Source: Onthophagus taurus
Taxonomy: Eukaryota; Arthropoda; Insecta; Coleoptera; Scarabaeidae
Direction of reading: 5' to 3'
Length of the DNA: 64,000 bases
NCBI RefSeq assembly: GCF_036711975.1
Contig: NC_091976.1
Coordinates: forward strand, 18,910,001-18,974,000
Made by a program: the position numbers and the translations under genes. Positions 60,233 through 64,000 of the stretch are shown here, one piece after another (within the stretch, counting starts at the first letter, position 1; the number at the start of each line of letters is the position of its first letter). Under the pieces are notes generated by a model. The model was not told the origin of the DNA. It saw only the letters and a list, made by a program, of their open reading frames with translations, and ran no database searches.

Positions 60233-62720
60233 TTAAATTGATTTCTTGTATACAGCCAATTTAAAATTCCATATTTTGTACCTAGTTTGTAGAGTTTTTT
60301 TGTTTTGAATAGACATTTTAAGTGCTATTACATTCTGACCGGCTGCTTTACCTCTATCTACTTCCGGAATTCTTATACGAAGATTTTTTCCTACAGTAGG
60401 TACTGACTTTGTTTTTGAAAAGCACAACATTTTGTCGGCTTACTTTTCTTGTGCGTGCTTTGTAGAGTTTCGAGCTTCTTGACTGCTCGTAGATCTTTTA
60501 TTGAGTAAGGAGGTAAAATCACCTTTTTTTTGTAAACTATTTTGAACTTGTTTGCCACCACCGATTTTTCCTGTTATGATTAAATTAATAGCCGAAGTTT
60601 CAATAGTTGTTAATTGTACATTTTCAGTAGAATTATGTATTTCCATTTGCCCAATGCGTTCATTTTCTTTGTCTACATTTGAAGTTGTTTCTCATCTGTA
60701 GTGATTCCTGAAATAGCATCTGTTGACAAATATGTTTTCAAGCCAGCTTTGGTTTTACAGAAAAAAGAGCTTCATAAGGACTGCGGTCTATTCCAGAATG
60801 ATGAGCCCTCTTTTTCATGAATTGGATAAATTTAGTTCCTTCTGACCATTTTCTGGTATTATTTGTTTCAAGCCAAGTAGACAATATATTTTCTATGTCC
60901 TGGTTAACTCTCTCAACCAAATCTTGTGATTGTCTCGGTTTTTATCCCATTTAGTCCCACTGGTGTGAAAACGCAATAGCGTTTTTCAAATTATTTTACA
61001 GCCATATATTTCCAGATTTGAAGGTTTCTGATCTGTTTGTACGATAACACTATAAGGTTGTTAGGTTATACATTTCAAAATATTTGAAATAATTCTTGCT
61101 ATTTAAACCATATTTGCATCAATTCTTTTCTATTGAAAATTTCTGTTCAAAATATACAATGGAAATAAAACTATTTTTAGTGCACAACATTCTTTAAAAT
61201 TTTGACATTTGCAAGTTTTTAGTGCATACTTTCCTGATATATATCTTGAAACGCGAAATAAAAATATGAATTGTGAAAATACGAAACATTAATGGTGTAA
61301 AAACACACCATTGGGATGTATGATGAGATATAAGGATTACATCATCTTTCGTATTATCAGAAAACACTGTAGACGCATTTATTCGGTGATTTCCCTAGAA
61401 ATAGTCGTTTATGGACATGTACATTTACATGAAGAGTGCTTTCCAAAGTATCACAATAAATGTTTATACTGTTGCGTTTTTGCACCAATTTTGGTATAAA
61501 TATTTTTTATATTAAACTTCATACTAAAGTTGGTATTTGTTAGTATTATGTTGTATTACTATTAGTATTTATCTATGACTAATTTATTAGTTAGTTAATA
61601 AAGGATAATCAAAATATTTTTGTGTTGTTGTTCAGTTATCTTACCAGTGGTGCATTTTTGCATCATCTCATAAAACAATTTTTTTTTCAAACGGTTGTGT
61701 ATATTTTATACTTTTCATTCTATCTTATCTCAAGGAAAATTATAAAAAACAGATTTTTTTAATATAAAGCAGCGTGGGACTAAATGGGTTAATGAACGAT
61801 TTTGAGTTCATTCCAGATTTTACACATTTCTTCAATAACTTTGTTACCAAATTCCCTACCATTGTCGCTTTGCAAAATACAAGGAGCTCCAACAATTGTA
61901 AACAAATTTCAAAAGATGATAAGTAACTTTTTCGGCTCATTTTGTTTTTAAAGCTATGACTTGAACTAACTCTCTGCGCGAAGTTAGACTACATGGAGGT
62001 AATCTCCACTTGTTCAATCTCTTGCCGGTTGGTATTACCAAAACCAGTTCGCTGTATACTCAATAACTCTTTCGATTGTAGAACTAAATGATAACGTGAA
62101 GAATTGTTGTTCTCAGTACGCAGCAATATTATAGGCAATTTGTTATCTTGTTGTCTTTTTAGCATATAATCAGCTGTTTGTAACGATCGGCCACTTATGC
62201 AATATCTAATTGCACCAGCATTAATGCTCATTACTGTATTAAATAAGAGAGGATTCTACATGCCCATTTTGTTTGACTTTACAATTTCTTTGAATATCTC
62301 GACTAAAACTTCTACATCATTGGATGCTTGTGGTTATATTCTGGAATATAGTCATGGTGATCACCGTATACAGCATGCCTTTGCTAAGTTGGTTGATTCG
62401 ACGTTGTAAGGCTTGCTGTTCAATTTTCAAGATTTGATGTAATGATATACTGTCATAAAATTGACGAAAAGACTATTTTTACTGACGCTTGGTAGTGATG
62501 CGGTGGAATAATCTTTATACAGTTGATAAAATCGTGATTGATTTTTTTGCATCGTAAATATGTAACGGTGAATAAGCAAAATAAAAAGTGTTGCTGAACG
62601 TGTTTGGCGTCGGAATTCATTCAATGCATGGTAGCCACATATAATTCCTCTTCTGGTCTGAAGGTAAATGTACATCAATGATAATTGATATTGTACTTGT
62701 TGGCAGCAGTGAAATCCAAA
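60233..62720 (-). pseudogene. KRBA2/SCAND3-like integrase gene relic, split by an insertion
   Basis: On the minus strand, from about 62720 down, degraded pieces lead to the integrase core at about 61880-61790: LQSDNGREFGNKVIEEM then CKIWNELKIVH, with the catalytic Asp of SDNG still present. The frame is then interrupted by an 843-bp element and resumes at about 60930: PRQSQDLVERVNQDIENILS, KWSEGTKFIQFMKKRAHHSG, IDRSPYEALFSVKPK, with the third acidic residue in the VERxNQDIE block. A tail at 60646-60233 has QEARNSTKHAQEK and RIPEVDRGKAAGQNVIAL. This matches the integrase family represented by vertebrate KRBA2 and SCAND3, which derives from mobile elements. Stops and shifts mean it is not functional. 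Confidence 0.75.
60946..61788 (-). mobile_element. 843-bp TTAA-flanked piggyBac-like non-autonomous element
   Basis: The left end is TTAT (60942-60945) then cccatttagtcccac; the right end is gtgggactaaatggg then TTAA (61789-61792). The ends are perfect 15-bp inverted repeats starting CCC, and the target is TTAA with one change at the left, as in piggyBac elements. It sits in the integrase frame between KIVH and PRQSQ. Its right half is homologous, inverted, to 1538-1913. It carries no transposase, only short frames such as 61311-61499. Confidence 0.75.
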
Positions 62721-62723
62721 CAT

Positions 62724-64000
62724 TTTGTTTCGTATTTAAACCTTCTACACTTCTTTATAGGTAACCGCTCTATTCTGCCTCACTCTTGTCTTATATGTTG
62801 GTCAATTTGGATTGGATAACTTGATGGGTAAGAAGGGGTCGTTTATCGTACCACGTTAGTTACATGATATACCAGGTTGCAGATTAACCAGTTACATAAA
62901 GCCTTTAAAGATCTAGAAAGCTACCCTTAGGGAACAACAGACCGACTCAGATATGGTGCAAATGTTGGTTGGAAAAGATAACATTGAATATGGTGATTCC
63001 TTGTTCAGTCAATAGATTTAAGATTGTGCTGGTAATCAAATCAGAGCTTTTCAAAAATTTTACAAATATATATATATATTCAAGATTCTTATGATAAGAT
63101 CTACATCCTTCGATTCTCAGTACGTAAACTAGTCAACCGTCAATTTTCTGTAGATTTCTTTGCACAACCTACATATAAACAAGTTGGTTTCAGTAAATAT
63201 TATGTCATGTACAGAAAAATGAAATTATTAAGATTTTGACCAGTTCATATCTTTATGTAATAACGTCAGGATGCAAACAGGTTACAAAAAAGTTATATCA
63301 GAAATAAAAAACTGATTTAAGCCATTAAGTTGCAACATTTTAAGAGATTTTAAAAGATACACATCTTCATGATCACTAGAATGTAAACCGAGTGGAGAGT
63401 TAAAACGCTACTTTCAATAATTTATATCTCCACATGTTAGCAAATTTTAGCAATCATTATAACATCATTAAAAGATTTCATCTTCATCATTGTAATATGT
63501 AATCTTATTATTGAAGAAATATTATTTACAACCATATGACGTAATGGTATCCTGTACAAGATAGACCGATATAACTAATTATATTTGTGAAAGTCTAAGG
63601 AGTAACTATAGCAATTTTTAACTTTGTAACTTAAACGGTGGATGAAAAATTCAGCTTAAAAAGCATTATGATAAAGCATTTTTAAATTAAAATCAATCAA
63701 AAACGTAAAGTACCAAATAAAAATTTATTAAAAACTCTGTCACTCTATCTAAAATTTAGGAGCACACAGCATAATAAATTAATGTAGTTGAATGGAGTAT
63801 GTCAAAAGATGTTATGCATTAACATTGTTGCAATTTAAAATTGTTAACAATGTAACAATGGATAAAATTTTATTTTTAGTTCAATTTGCGAGTAAATAAT
63901 CTTAAATAACGCATAAATTTGCTTTATTTCTCTAAATTGTGTTCGTTACATGATATATTTTTAAATAAAAAGGAACGTATTACTTTTCGTTAAATCTTCA
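62724..64000. other. Right-end flank, no gene seen
   Basis: AT-rich sequence without a recognisable coding frame. A short AT dinucleotide run lies at about 63066-63080. The direct repeat copy at 63805-63945 is the only structure I can name. Confidence 0.5.
63805..63945 (+). repeat. Direct repeat, copy 2 (copy 1 at 59720-59870)
   Basis: It is the partner of the segment in the 3' flank of the fusion gene, same orientation, about 4.1 kb downstream. Shared blocks are tgtaacaatggataaaattt (one variant of the first copy), ttcaatttgcgagtaaataa and gctttatttctctaaat. Confidence 0.6.

Overview
The window is a piece of an AT-rich insect nuclear genome. A beetle is plausible, but that is inference. The evidence is spliced genes with short GT-AG introns, clear animal orthologues (YLPM1 and MCTS1), decayed insect-type LINEs, Tc1/mariner-, pogo- and piggyBac-like relics, and a tandem repeat of about 175 bp. 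No bacterial operon, CRISPR array, rRNA or intact tRNA gene was seen.

Layout. Positions 1-7.8 kb are a transposon graveyard: a mariner-superfamily element with long terminal inverted repeats (TIRs), a TTAA-flanked element fragment, a LINE tail, a large palindromic element carrying a second nested TTAA insertion, and a decayed repetitive ORF. Positions 7846-18120 (minus strand) hold a seven-exon YLPM1/ZAP3 gene. It is head-to-head with MCTS1 (18803-22442, plus strand) across a 682-bp shared promoter region. MCTS1 intron 4 holds eight copies of a 172-175 bp repeat. Positions 22875-59369 (plus strand) are one six-exon gene whose first coding intron is 24.9 kb and full of transposon fossils. The right end (60.2-62.7 kb) is a decayed KRBA2/SCAND3-like integrase split by a TTAA element, followed by sequence in which I see no gene.

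The most interesting gene is the third. Its exons join in frame into a 1290-residue protein. An N-terminal class V aminotransferase of cysteine-desulfurase type (PLP lysine K280, candidate catalytic cysteines C421/C423) is followed by a long Ser-rich linker and a C-terminal TtcA-like PP-loop ATPase (SGGKDS at 1046-1051). This puts a sulfur-mobilising enzyme and a tRNA-thiolase-like ATPase on one chain. However, the cysteines that bind the Fe-S cluster in bacterial TtcA are replaced here, so the chemistry must differ or be lost.

YLPM1 (nuclear PP1-binding, P-loop protein) and MCTS1 (translation re-initiation factor) look intact and housekeeping. Within the 24.9-kb intron I also see one cysteine-rich open frame behind a good splice acceptor (44012-44227, minus strand) that could be the last exon of a nested gene. 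Transposon assignments rest on protein motifs recognised by eye and on repeats aligned within the window. No database search was run.
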